DNA from: DAOUKH01 sp034421515 | Lineage (GTDB): Bacteria > Chloroflexota > Dehalococcoidia > SHYB01 | DNA length: 64,000 nt | Assembly: GCA_034421515.1 (NCBI GenBank) | Contig: DAOUKH010000019.1 | Span: forward strand, 1 to 64,000 | Direction of reading: 5' to 3' | Part shown: positions 55,329-63,212 of the stretch, piece after piece | How positions within the stretch are numbered: the first letter of the stretch is position 1 | Layout: each line of letters begins with the position of its first letter | The notes under the pieces: model-generated | Database searches by the model: none | Seen by the model: the letters and a program-made list of their open reading frames with translations, nothing else | What the model was told of the DNA's origin: nothing | Translations under genes and position numbers: made by a program

Positions 55329-56567
55329 TTACAGCCGCCAGAGTCGCGGCGCAATCAGTACGAGCAGCGCGTTGAGCCCGACCCCCAGGGCGCCCAGCAG
55401 GACGAAGACGGCCTCCACGCCGATGATCTCCGCCGCGCCGCCGGCCCAGAGCGCGCCGAGCGGTACCGCGCCGTGGGTCATGAAGAAGAGCGAGATGGCC
55501 CGCCCGCGGTAGCGGTCGTCGGCGTACACCTGGACCATCGCGTTCCCTTCGACGAAGAGCACCGTCTGGGTCGCGCCGAGAATCAACATGGCCGCGATGG
55601 CGACGGCGGCGATTGGGGCCGCGCCCATGGCGAGCAGCATGGCCCCGGCGACCATCGCGGCCACGACGAGCCACTTGGCCTTCCCTTTGGGATAGCCGAG
55701 CCCACCCACGACCACGGAGCCCAGAAGCCCGCCGGCCCCCATCAACGACATGAGCAGCCCGAAGCCGCCCGGCCCGAAGCCGAGGGCGTTGTCCGCGTAG
55801 GCGGGCATGAGGTTGAGGAAGCCGAGCACGCAGACCGCCGCGATCATGCTGTGGGTGAGGAGGAGCAGCAGTGGCTGGTCGCGGCGGACGTAGGCGAGCC
55901 CCTCGCGGATGCTGGCGAAGATGTTCTCCCGGGCGATCGCGCGGCGGGCCGTGACCGGCCGGAGGCGGCTGAGCATGAGCATCGAGAGCACGCAGGCCGC
56001 GGCCTGCAAGATGTAGGCCCCCTCCACGCCGATGCTGCCAATGAGCACGCCGCTCATCGCGGGGCCCGCCACCCGCATCAGGTTCTGCGCGATCGAGTTG
56101 AGCGAAATCGCGGAGGCGAGCTCGCGTTCCGTCACCAGGTCGAAGGCCAGCGTGTGGCGTGACGGCCCGTTGGCCGAGAAACACATGCCGGTCAGGACCG
56201 CGGTGACGTAGAGGTGCCACACCTGGACGATGTCGGTGATCACAAGCGTGGCGATGACCACCGCGAGACTCGCCAGTGAGAACTGGCTGGCGATCAACAC
56301 CTTGCGCCGGTCGAGCCGGTCGGCCAGCGCGCCGGAGAACGGGGCGCAGAAGGTCATGGTGCCGCCGCTGGACACCGCGACGAGGCCGAGCTGCAGCGGC
56401 GAGTCGGTGAGGTCGAAGACGAGCCAGCCGAGGGCGATCTGCTGCGTCCACAGCCCCATCTGCGCGAAGAATGTGCTGGTGAGCAGGATGCGGAACTGCG
56501 GGACCCGGAGGGCCTCGAAGACCCTGCCGCCGGCCCCCGCGCCGGGCCTCGTGGCTCGCCTAGCCAC
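55329..56567 (-). CDS. MFS transporter (EntS-like)
   Basis: A 412-residue major facilitator protein with 12 predicted helices, of the MFS_3/EntS-like exporter group. Visible motif A-like segment: SGALADRLDRRKVLI between helices 2 and 3. GTG 56567 is chosen because GGAG lies 5 bases upstream; longer in-frame sequence to TTG 56597 is possible. It precedes the ThDP lyase gene in the same direction with a 121-bp gap. It may export a lipid or metabolite made by the downstream genes, but this is conjecture. Confidence 0.82.
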   Translation of the reverse strand: MARRATRPGAGAGGRVFEALRVPQFRILLTSTFFAQMGLWTQQIALGWLVFDLTDSPLQLGLVAVSSGGTMTFCAPFSGALADRLDRRKVLIASQFSLASLAVVIATLVITDIVQVWHLYVTAVLTGMCFSANGPSRHTLAFDLVTERELASAISLNSIAQNLMRVAGPAMSGVLIGSIGVEGAYILQAAACVLSMLMLSRLRPVTARRAIARENIFASIREGLAYVRRDQPLLLLLTHSMIAAVCVLGFLNLMPAYADNALGFGPGGFGLLMSLMGAGGLLGSVVVGGLGYPKGKAKWLVVAAMVAGAMLLAMGAAPIAAVAIAAMLILGATQTVLFVEGNAMVQVYADDRYRGRAISLFFMTHGAVPLGALWAGGAAEIIGVEAVFVLLGALGVGLNALLVLIAPRLWRL

Positions 56568-56639
56568 TGCCGCTCCACGCGCGCAGCCATGGAGCAAGAC
56601 GGTAGAATCGCTGGAGCGCGCTCATGCTTCGCTCATGGT

Positions 56640-56770
56640 TGAGTTCTTTGCGTAACCCGCGGCGCCGGCACGGGATCGTCCCTGTAGGGGCGACCCTTGT
56701 GGTCGCCCCTTCCTATCACCCGAACGGTCTCGTGGGGCTTGGCCAAGGTAACGCAAGGGTCTCCACGGTC
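56640..56770. repeat. Intergenic repeat copy
   Basis: The 230-bp gap between the MFS gene and prmA contains GGGCGACC-CTTGT-GGTCGCCC (56688-56708) followed by the conserved flank CGAACGGTCTCGTGGGG and CAAGGTAACGCAAGGGTCTCC. The same flanks occur at about 37460-37505 and 49990-50035. Confidence 0.75.
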
Positions 56771-56829
56771 GGAGTATCCGCACCGGCTCCGGAACGCGCC
56801 GGTAGCGTAGCGTACACGGAAATGGCTCC

Positions 56830-57720
56830 TTGAAGAAAACGGGAATGGGCGCGGAAGGCAGCGGTTGGCTCCAGTATTCCCTGCGCGTCTCCGGCGAAGC
56901 GTGCGAGGTTGGCTGGCGGCTCTTCCACCGCTACCTGCGCAACGTCTCCCTCGAACGGCCGCCCGACGCCGATGAGGGCGTCCTGCGCGGCTACGTCCAC
57001 GACGGCGACGCGGAGGCGCGGGTGCGCTTCGAGGTGATGCTCGAACTGGTGCGGGCCGCGCTCGACGCCGGCGAGGTCGAGGTCGCCAAGGTCGCGCCCG
57101 AGGACTGGGGCGAGGCCTGGAAGGCGCACTTCCCGCCCATCCGCGTGGGCAAACGGCTGGTGCTCAAGCCGTCGTGGGCCGAGGTCGAGGCTGGCCCGTC
57201 GGACGTGGTCGTCGGCTTCGACCCGCGGATGGCCTTCGGCACCGGCCATCATCCGACGACGCGGCTCTCCCTCGAGCTGCTGGAGCCGCTCGACGTGGCC
57301 GGCGCGCGCCTGCTCGACGTGGGGACCGGCTCGGCGATCCTGTCCCTAGCGGCGATCGGCCTAGGCGCGGACTCCGCGGTCGCGCTGGACACCGACCCTG
57401 AAGCCGTCCGCGAAGCGGCGGAGAACGCCCGCCGGGCCGGCCTCACGGAACGGCTTCACGTGGCGGAGGGTGGGCTGCCCCATCCCCTCGCGGCGCCGAA
57501 CGGGTTCGACCTCGCGCTCATGAACATCACCGTTCACGTCGTCGCGGAGCTGCTGCCCGATCTCGCCACGACACTGCGCCCCGGCGGGCAAGCCATCATC
57601 TCCGGCTTCCAGGACAAGGACGTGGACCGGATCACCACGGCCGCACAGGCCGCCGCCCTCACCGTCGCCGCCGACCGCCGCCTCGACGGCTGGGCCGCCT
57701 TCCTGCTCCACCACGGCTAG
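56830..57720 (+). CDS. prmA: Ribosomal protein L11 methyltransferase
   Basis: PrmA trimethylates ribosomal protein L11 at several amines. The 296-residue protein has an N-terminal substrate-recognition domain (about 12-80), the family-specific linker GEAWKAHFPPIRVG, the SAM fold with MAFGTGHHPTT and LLDVGTGSAILSLAA, and the catalytic-loop ALMNITVHVVAELL. TTG 56830 and ATG 56845 are both possible starts; neither has a strong ribosome-binding site, so the N-terminal five residues are uncertain. It stands alone between two repeat-filled gaps. Confidence 0.9.
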   Translation: MKKTGMGAEGSGWLQYSLRVSGEACEVGWRLFHRYLRNVSLERPPDADEGVLRGYVHDGDAEARVRFEVMLELVRAALDAGEVEVAKVAPEDWGEAWKAHFPPIRVGKRLVLKPSWAEVEAGPSDVVVGFDPRMAFGTGHHPTTRLSLELLEPLDVAGARLLDVGTGSAILSLAAIGLGADSAVALDTDPEAVREAAENARRAGLTERLHVAEGGLPHPLAAPNGFDLALMNITVHVVAELLPDLATTLRPGGQAIISGFQDKDVDRITTAAQAAALTVAADRRLDGWAAFLLHHG

Positions 57721-57749
57721 GCAACAGCCCCGTGCAAGGCCGGGCGTTG

Positions 57750-58440
57750 CCCCTTCTGCCCACGGAGACCCTTGCGTCACCGGGGCGGCCGTTCTTCCCC
57801 GCGGTTCCGGGAGGCACTGGGCCCGACTCCCTCGCCGGCGAGGGGCACTGGGTCCGACTCTCCCGCGATCCATCCGCCACTTTCGCAAGTCCCGCGGATG
57901 GCCCTACCGCTCCGCAGGCGGCAGGGAACATATGTTCGCTATGAATACTCTACGGCTGGTGGGCGACCTTGTCAAGCGCGGTGTGGCACTGGGGGAGCGG
58001 GCGCGTCGCGACGCGCCCCTACAGGGGAGGTGCGGCATCGACCCGCACGGGGTTGGGTGGGCTTTGGTGGTGATGAGGGGGCCCCTCATCTCAATCTTCT
58101 CCCAGGGGGAGAAGAGGTAAGACCCACCCCGGCACCGCCGACGCGCCTGTGGTGCGTGCCCTCCCTCAGTCCCTCCCAGAGGGAGGGAGGCTTAAGGTGC
58201 TCTCCCAGGGAGGGAGAGGTTCAAGGGGTGCCCCTATTGGGGGTGGCGGGTCTTGATGAGCCGTTGGTGGTTGTCGGGAGTGGGCGACCACAAGGGTCGC
58301 CCCTACAGGGATGATCCCTTGCCAGCGTCGCGGGCTATGCAAAGATCTCCAGCGGGGGAGAGGGAAGACCACCCGGCGGCCCTCTCTCAGTCTCTCCCAG
58401 AGGGAGAGAGGCTTAAGGTGCCCCCCAGAAGGGGAGGACT
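57750..58440. repeat. Long intergenic repeat block
   Basis: The 732-bp gap between prmA and the first CoA-transferase has no convincing gene. It holds the palindrome GGGCGCGTCGCGACGCGCCC (57999-58018), GGGCGACC-ACAAG-GGTCGCCC (58282-58302, inverted orientation), a copy of the 29419 repeat (58076-58115) and two CTCCC/GGGAG units (about 58150-58190 and 58380-58415). It also contains a LexA-like palindrome at 57927. Confidence 0.75.
57927..57938. promoter_or_regulatory. LexA/DinR-type SOS box (second copy)
   Basis: GAACATATGTTC, identical to 185-196. No gene starts immediately downstream on either strand: the nearest frame (57932-58120) overlaps repeats. It may be a remnant or control a small transcript. 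Confidence 0.35.
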
Positions 58441-58452
58441 AGGGTGGGCGCT

Positions 58453-59643
58453 CTAGATCGCGCCGCGCTCCCGCAGGCCGCCGATCTCCTCCGCCGAGTA
58501 GCCGGCTTCCGACAGGACCTCGTCGGTGTGCTCGCCGAGCTTGGGGGCGGAGCGTCTCGGCGCGCCGGGCGTCTGGGGGAGGTGGACCGGGACGCCGATC
58601 TCGGTCAGGCTGCCGACCTCGGGGTGGGGCACCTCGGTGACGTAGCCGTTGGCGCGGGCTTGGGCGTCCTCGGCGACCTCGGCATAGTCGAGCACCGGCT
58701 GGCAGATGATGTTGCGCTGGCGCATCGCCTCGACCCACTCGTCGCGGGGCTTGGAAAGGAAGCGCTCGTCGAGCATGGCGATCAGCTCGGCGCTGTTGGC
58801 GGCCCGCGCCTCGGCGTCGCGGAAGCGCTCGTCGTCGCGAAGGTGCTCGATGCCGAGGATTTCGACGAAAGCGGGCCAGTAGCGGTCGGGCCCGACGCCG
58901 CCGATGGCGAGGAGCTTGCCATCGGCGCAGCGGTAGCTGTTCATTAGGGGGTTCGGGGTGCGGCCGCGCGACTTCGGCGCGGGCAGCGAGCCGTTGATGA
59001 GGTAGCCGTTGATCGCCATGGCCTGGAGCATGAGGATGCCGCCGAGCTGCGACGTCTGGATGTGCTGGCCGACGCCGTGGCGCTCGCGGGCGATCACGCC
59101 CATCGCCACGCCCCAGGCGAGGGTCATGGCGCCGCACTGGTCGGAGATGCCTCCGGCGGGGGACTCGGGGTAGTCGCGGCCCAGCGAGTTCATCCACAGG
59201 AAGCCGCCCCGGGCCTGCCCCAGCGAGTCGAAGATGCCGTCGCTCGCGTGGGGCCCCTCGCGGCCCAGCCCGGTCACCGAGGCGTAGATGATGCCGGGGT
59301 TGATCTTGCGGACGGTCTCGTAGTCCACGCCCAGCCGCTCGACGACGCCGAGCCGGAAGTTCTGAGTGATGGCGTCGGCCTTCTCCGCAAGCCGGAGGAA
59401 GACGGCGCGCCCTTCGTCGGACTTGAGGTTCAGGGTGATGCTCCGCTTGTTGCGGTTCATCGTCTCGAAGTAGGAGTTATGCGCGCCGGTCGACGTGACG
59501 ATGCCCCGGCCGGGGTCGCCGCCCGCGGGGTCTTCGACCTTGATGACCTCGGCCCCCATGTCGGAGAGCATGACCGTGGCCCACGGGCCGTTCTGGAAGA
59601 TGGTGAGGTCGAGGATCTTGATGCCGTCGAGCGGCGCCGCCAT
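58453..59643 (-). CDS. CaiB/BaiF family (class III) CoA-transferase
   Basis: A 396-residue CoA-transferase of the family that includes formyl-CoA transferase (FRC), CaiB and alpha-methylacyl-CoA racemase. Typical segments: GIKILDLTIFQNGPWATVMLSDMGAEVIKVE, LNLKSDEGRAVF, and GISDQCGAMTLAWGV containing the catalytic Asp. C-terminal SAPKLGEHTDEVL is also characteristic. It transfers CoA between carboxylates; the substrate is not identifiable. ATG 59643 has GGGAGG 7 bases upstream. It lies directly downstream of the amidohydrolase gene. Confidence 0.88.
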   Translation of the reverse strand: MAAPLDGIKILDLTIFQNGPWATVMLSDMGAEVIKVEDPAGGDPGRGIVTSTGAHNSYFETMNRNKRSITLNLKSDEGRAVFLRLAEKADAITQNFRLGVVERLGVDYETVRKINPGIIYASVTGLGREGPHASDGIFDSLGQARGGFLWMNSLGRDYPESPAGGISDQCGAMTLAWGVAMGVIARERHGVGQHIQTSQLGGILMLQAMAINGYLINGSLPAPKSRGRTPNPLMNSYRCADGKLLAIGGVGPDRYWPAFVEILGIEHLRDDERFRDAEARAANSAELIAMLDERFLSKPRDEWVEAMRQRNIICQPVLDYAEVAEDAQARANGYVTEVPHPEVGSLTEIGVPVHLPQTPGAPRRSAPKLGEHTDEVLSEAGYSAEEIGGLRERGAI

Positions 59644-59684
59644 GTCGCGGCCTCCCTTTGGTGTGGTGGTCGGACCTGCCCCGA

Positions 59685-60776
59685 TTAGTTGGGGAGGTCC
59701 ATGCGGTACGAGGCGACCGCGTTGCTGTAGGTGATCTTCGCTCGGTGGGCATCGGCGACGCCGTCGAAGAGGCGGTCGATCACGTCGGTGGACTCGGGCC
59801 AGGTGCTGTCGTCGTGGGGATAGTCGGAGGCCCACATGAATATGTCGGGGCCGACGAGCTCGGTGAGGCCGACGCCGGCGCGGTCCTGCATGAAGGTGGC
59901 GCGCACGTTCCGCTTGAAGTGCTCGCTTGGGAGCATCCCTGAAGGGAAGGGCGGCGCGTGCCGCGAGCCCTTGCGGATGTAGGCGTGGTCCATGCGCTCC
60001 ATCAGGTGCGGCACCCAGCCGATGTCGTTCTCGGCGGAGACGACGGTCACGCCGGGGAAGCGCTCGAAGACGTGAGAGAAGAGGAGCGTGGTGAGCGACA
60101 ACTGGATGACGTGCGTGATGCAGGAGTATTTGGCCAGGAAGAGGTCGGAGACGTCGCGCGCCCTGCCGGCGAAGGTGTGCAGGCTGATCGGCATGCCGAG
60201 GTCTTGGGCCGCCGCCCAGAAGCGGTCGTAGTGGCCGGTGCCGTAGCTGTAGCCGTCCTGCGGCTCGGCCCAAGCCATGCCGCCGGCGAGTCCCATCGCG
60301 GCGCACCGCTGCAGCTCCTCGACGCCGGCCTCGACGTCGTAGAGCGAGATCAGGCCCAAGCCGTAGAGGCGCTTGGGGTTGGTCGCCGCGTACTCGGCGA
60401 CCCAATCGTTGTAGGCGCGGAAGGTGTCGCGCTGCATGGCGGGGTCGTCGAGGCCGAAGAGCCGCATGGCGAAGCTGGGGTAGAGGACTTCGGCGGCGAT
60501 GCCGTCCTTGTCCATGTCCACGATGCGGGCCTCGGGGTCCCAGCCGCCGGAGAGTCCCTCCGAGAGCCGCGTCGCGAAGCCGAGCCCGGCCTTGGCGGGC
60601 GAGATGAAGCCGCCGACGACGGCGGGGCCGGAGACGCCGTTGACCTCGAACTTGGCGCCCTCGGCGTCCTCGGTCAGACGGGGAGCGCGGCCCTCGTATT
60701 CGGGGCCGAGCCGCGACGTCCAGAGGTCGGGCGGCTCGACGACGTGAGAGTCCGCGGAAACGATGCTCGAGCCCAT
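59685..60776 (-). CDS. Amidohydrolase 2 family protein
   Basis: A 363-residue TIM-barrel amidohydrolase (ACMSD-like). Metal ligands: DSHVVEP near the N-terminus, SLHTFAG (His), and ASDYPHDDSTWP (Asp). The family includes decarboxylases and hydrolases acting on aromatic and cyclic acids. It is followed on the same strand by a CaiB/BaiF CoA-transferase 41 bp away, consistent with a small catabolic unit. ATG 60776 is chosen; the frame is open further to 60887. Substrate unknown. Confidence 0.83.
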   Translation of the reverse strand: MGSSIVSADSHVVEPPDLWTSRLGPEYEGRAPRLTEDAEGAKFEVNGVSGPAVVGGFISPAKAGLGFATRLSEGLSGGWDPEARIVDMDKDGIAAEVLYPSFAMRLFGLDDPAMQRDTFRAYNDWVAEYAATNPKRLYGLGLISLYDVEAGVEELQRCAAMGLAGGMAWAEPQDGYSYGTGHYDRFWAAAQDLGMPISLHTFAGRARDVSDLFLAKYSCITHVIQLSLTTLLFSHVFERFPGVTVVSAENDIGWVPHLMERMDHAYIRKGSRHAPPFPSGMLPSEHFKRNVRATFMQDRAGVGLTELVGPDIFMWASDYPHDDSTWPESTDVIDRLFDGVADAHRAKITYSNAVASYRMDLPN

Positions 60777-60966
60777 GCGCGTACTCCGTGGGCCGCCGAA
60801 CCGAGGCGCCGGTGCGGGGCCGTTTTCGCCCTTCTCAAAGGGAAGAAGCGGTGCCGCAATTCTGGTGTGGGGCCTTGCCGCTGTCAAGAACGGCGACGGT
60901 TGCCTGTAAGCCCTTGCTTGTAAGATAGAGGCCGCGCCGGGCGCGACGCCCGGACAAGGAGGCGCC

Positions 60967-61008
60967 GTGGCGCACCGCTATCGCTCGTGCAAGGCCGGAC
61001 CGCGGTGA
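60967..61008 (+). CDS. Possible 13-residue leader peptide
   Basis: GTG 60967 lies 4 bases after AAGGAGG (60956-60962) and encodes 13 residues (VAHRYRSCKAGPR) before TGA 61006-61008. That stop overlaps the GTG start (61005-61007) of the CoA-transferase gene, which has no good ribosome-binding site of its own. The arrangement suggests translational coupling. It could be fortuitous. Confidence 0.35.
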   Translation: MAHRYRSCKAGPR

Positions 61009-62210
61009 GCGCGCTGGAAGGTCTGCGCGTCCTCGACCTGTCGCGCGTGCTCGCCGGTCCGTTCGCCACGCAGATGTTCGCCGACCTCGGCGCCGAGGTG
61101 TGGAAGGTCGAGCCGCTGTGGGGCGACGAGACCCGGGCCTGGGGGCCGCCCTTCACCGACGGCGAGAGCGCCTACTACCTCTCGACGAACCGCGGCAAGC
61201 AGAGCCTCGCGGTGAACCTCAAGGATGAGCGGGGAAGCGGCCTGGTGCGCCGCCTCGCCGCCAAGGCCGATGTCTTCGTGGAGAACTACAAGACCGGCGA
61301 CCTGGCCCGCTTCGGCCTCGACTACGACACCCTGTCCGACGGCCACCCCGAGCTGATCTATGTCTCGATCACCGGCTTCGGACAGACGGGGCCGCGGGCC
61401 GCCGAGCCCGGCTACGACGCCGCCCTGCAGGGCATGTCGGGGATCATGAGCGTGACCGGCGAGCCCGGCGGCCCGCCCATGAAGGTCGGCGTGGCATGGA
61501 TCGACGTGATCACCGGCCTGACCGCCACGGCGGGCGTCCTCGCTGCCTACGTGGAGCGGCTGCGCGGCGGCGCCGGTCAGCGCATCGACCTGTCCCTGTT
61601 CGACGTGGGCTTCATGGCGATGGCGAACCAGGGCCAGAGCTACCTGGCGACCGGCGAACCGCCCGGCCCGCTCGGCAGCGCCCACCCGCAGATCGTGCCC
61701 TACCAGGCGTTCGAGGCCTCCGACGGCTGGCTCATGCTCGCCGTGGGCAACGACCGCCAGTACCAGCGCGCCGTCGAGGCGCTCGGCGAGCCGGCGCTGT
61801 GGGACGACGAACGCTTCCAGACCAACGCGGGCAGGGTGGCGCACCGCGACGAGCTCGTTCCCAAGATCGCGGCATCGATCGCGGCCCGCACCAAGGACGA
61901 CTGCATGCGGCTCTTCAACGAGGCGGGCGTGCCCGCGACGCCGATCAACAACCTCCGCGAGGTGCTCGCCGACCCCCAGGCCGACGCGCGGGGGCTCGTC
62001 TGGGAGCAGGCCCACCCGAAGCTGGGCAGCGTGCCGCTCGCGGCCAACGCCCTCCAGCACATGAGCCGTACGCCGGCGCGGCCCTCGTCGCACCCGCCGC
62101 TGCTCGGGGAGCATTCGCGAAGCCTGCTCGCCCGCGAGCTCGGCCTTGGCGCCGGCGAGATCGACGCGCTGGAGGCCGACGGGGTGCTCAAGACCGCCGG
62201 CGGGGGCTGA
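61005..62210 (+). CDS. CaiB/BaiF family (class III) CoA-transferase
   Basis: A second class III CoA-transferase, 401 residues from GTG 61005, with LEGLRVLDLSRVLAGPFAT, MFADLGAEVWKVEP, STNRGKQSLAVNLKDE, and GVAWIDVITGLTATAGVL containing the catalytic Asp. It is only moderately similar to the copy at 58453-59643 and lies on the other strand, divergent from the amidohydrolase with about 230 bp between. An alternative start at GTG 60987 would add six residues. Neighbouring 2-hydroxyacyl-CoA lyase-like and enoyl-CoA hydratase genes suggest acyl-CoA metabolism. Convergent with the glycosyltransferase by 23 bp overlap. Confidence 0.87.
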   Translation: MSALEGLRVLDLSRVLAGPFATQMFADLGAEVWKVEPLWGDETRAWGPPFTDGESAYYLSTNRGKQSLAVNLKDERGSGLVRRLAAKADVFVENYKTGDLARFGLDYDTLSDGHPELIYVSITGFGQTGPRAAEPGYDAALQGMSGIMSVTGEPGGPPMKVGVAWIDVITGLTATAGVLAAYVERLRGGAGQRIDLSLFDVGFMAMANQGQSYLATGEPPGPLGSAHPQIVPYQAFEASDGWLMLAVGNDRQYQRAVEALGEPALWDDERFQTNAGRVAHRDELVPKIAASIAARTKDDCMRLFNEAGVPATPINNLREVLADPQADARGLVWEQAHPKLGSVPLAANALQHMSRTPARPSSHPPLLGEHSRSLLARELGLGAGEIDALEADGVLKTAGGG

Positions 62211-62919
62211 ACCGCAACCGCAGCAGGTGGCGCAGGTAGTGGACCTGCTCGCGGAGGCCGAGCTTGCTCGTCCCGTGCTGCCGCGTCTCGAAGGTGTAGG
62301 GGACGGCGGCGACGCGCTTCACCGCGCCTCGGGCCAGGACTTCGAGCAGGATCTTGTAGCCCAATGGGTCGAGCGGCGCGCCGTCGACGACCTCACGGCG
62401 CAGCAGAAAGTAGCCCGACATCGGGTCGGGCGTCAGGCGCGCCGCGGGTACGATGAGCCGCCCCAGCAGCGTGGCCCCCAACGACACCACCCGCCGCGGC
62501 AGGCTCCACGCGCCCACACCGCCCCCCGGCACGTAGCGGCAGGCGACGGCGACGTCGGCCTCCCCGGCCGCCGCCAGCAGGCTGGGCAGGACCTCCGGCG
62601 GGTGCTGCAGGTCGGCGTCGATGACCGCGACATAACGCGACCGGCTCCGCCGGATGCCCTCGACGACCGCCGAGGCGAGCCCCCGCTCTCCCTTCCGCAC
62701 GATCACGTCGACCGGGTAGCGCTCGCCGAGCGCGCGCGCCGCCTCGGCGGTGCCGTCGGGACTGTCGTCGTCGACGATGACGACGCGGTAGCGCGCGCCC
62801 GCGAGCGCGGCGTCGATGCGCTCGACGAGCGGTTGCAGGTTGTCCCGTTCCTCGTACGTGGGAACGACGACGGCCAGTTCGGGCGGCTCTCCGTTGGGGT
62901 CCATCGCGAGGGCGGCCAT
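62188..62919 (-). CDS. Polyprenol-phosphate mannosyltransferase-like GT2 glycosyltransferase
   Basis: A 243-residue GT2-family enzyme similar to dolichol/polyprenol-phosphate mannose synthase. It has VVVPTYEERDNLQPL, nucleotide-sugar/metal motif DDDSPDGT (50-57), DADLQHPPEV (101-110, metal-binding DxD) and KILLEVLARG near the acceptor site. It lacks the C-terminal membrane helices of longer forms. It transfers mannose or glucose to a lipid carrier. ATG 62919 or ATG 62904 may be the start. Its 3' end overlaps the convergent CoA-transferase gene by 23 bp. Confidence 0.85.
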   Translation of the reverse strand: MAALAMDPNGEPPELAVVVPTYEERDNLQPLVERIDAALAGARYRVVIVDDDSPDGTAEAARALGERYPVDVIVRKGERGLASAVVEGIRRSRSRYVAVIDADLQHPPEVLPSLLAAAGEADVAVACRYVPGGGVGAWSLPRRVVSLGATLLGRLIVPAARLTPDPMSGYFLLRREVVDGAPLDPLGYKILLEVLARGAVKRVAAVPYTFETRQHGTSKLGLREQVHYLRHLLRLRFSPRRRS

Positions 62920-63006
62920 TCTACACCGCGCCGGTTGCTTGCTCCTGGCGATGGGCTCCCCCTCCCGCGCATTCGTGGCGCACTCACGTCGAAAAAACGC
63001 TCATGG

Positions 63007-63105
63007 CGCTCACGAACGCTCACGACGCCCACCTGTAGCGCGTTCACGAACGTTCACGAACGCTCACGACCTCTCACCTGTAGCGCGTTCACGAACGCTC
63101 ACGAC
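63007..63105. repeat. CGYTCACGAM decamer repeat array
   Basis: Seven copies of the decamer CGYTCACGAM occur at 63007, 63017, 63041, 63051, 63061, 63086 and 63096. A 23-bp unit beginning CACCTGTAGCGCG is perfectly repeated at 63030-63052 and 63075-63097 (45-bp period). GTTC-AC-GAAC within it is palindromic. It fills the 293-bp gap between the glycosyltransferase and the enoyl-CoA hydratase. Spacing is too short and irregular for CRISPR. Confidence 0.8.
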
Positions 63106-63212
63106 TTCCACGACCCAGACCCGTGATTGCCCCCGGCGTTGGGGGCGGGTATGCTGCCCCGGGGCGCGCTAGGGCGCGTCGACTCAGGCACAGCATTCGC
63201 ACGGGAGGCGAC

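Noticed and set aside
57932..58120. Small gene after the second LexA-like box
   Set aside because: The frame runs through the palindromic repeats and has no ribosome-binding site.
63007..63105. CRISPR array
   Set aside because: Units are 10 bp with no unique spacers of 30-40 bp, and no cas genes are present.
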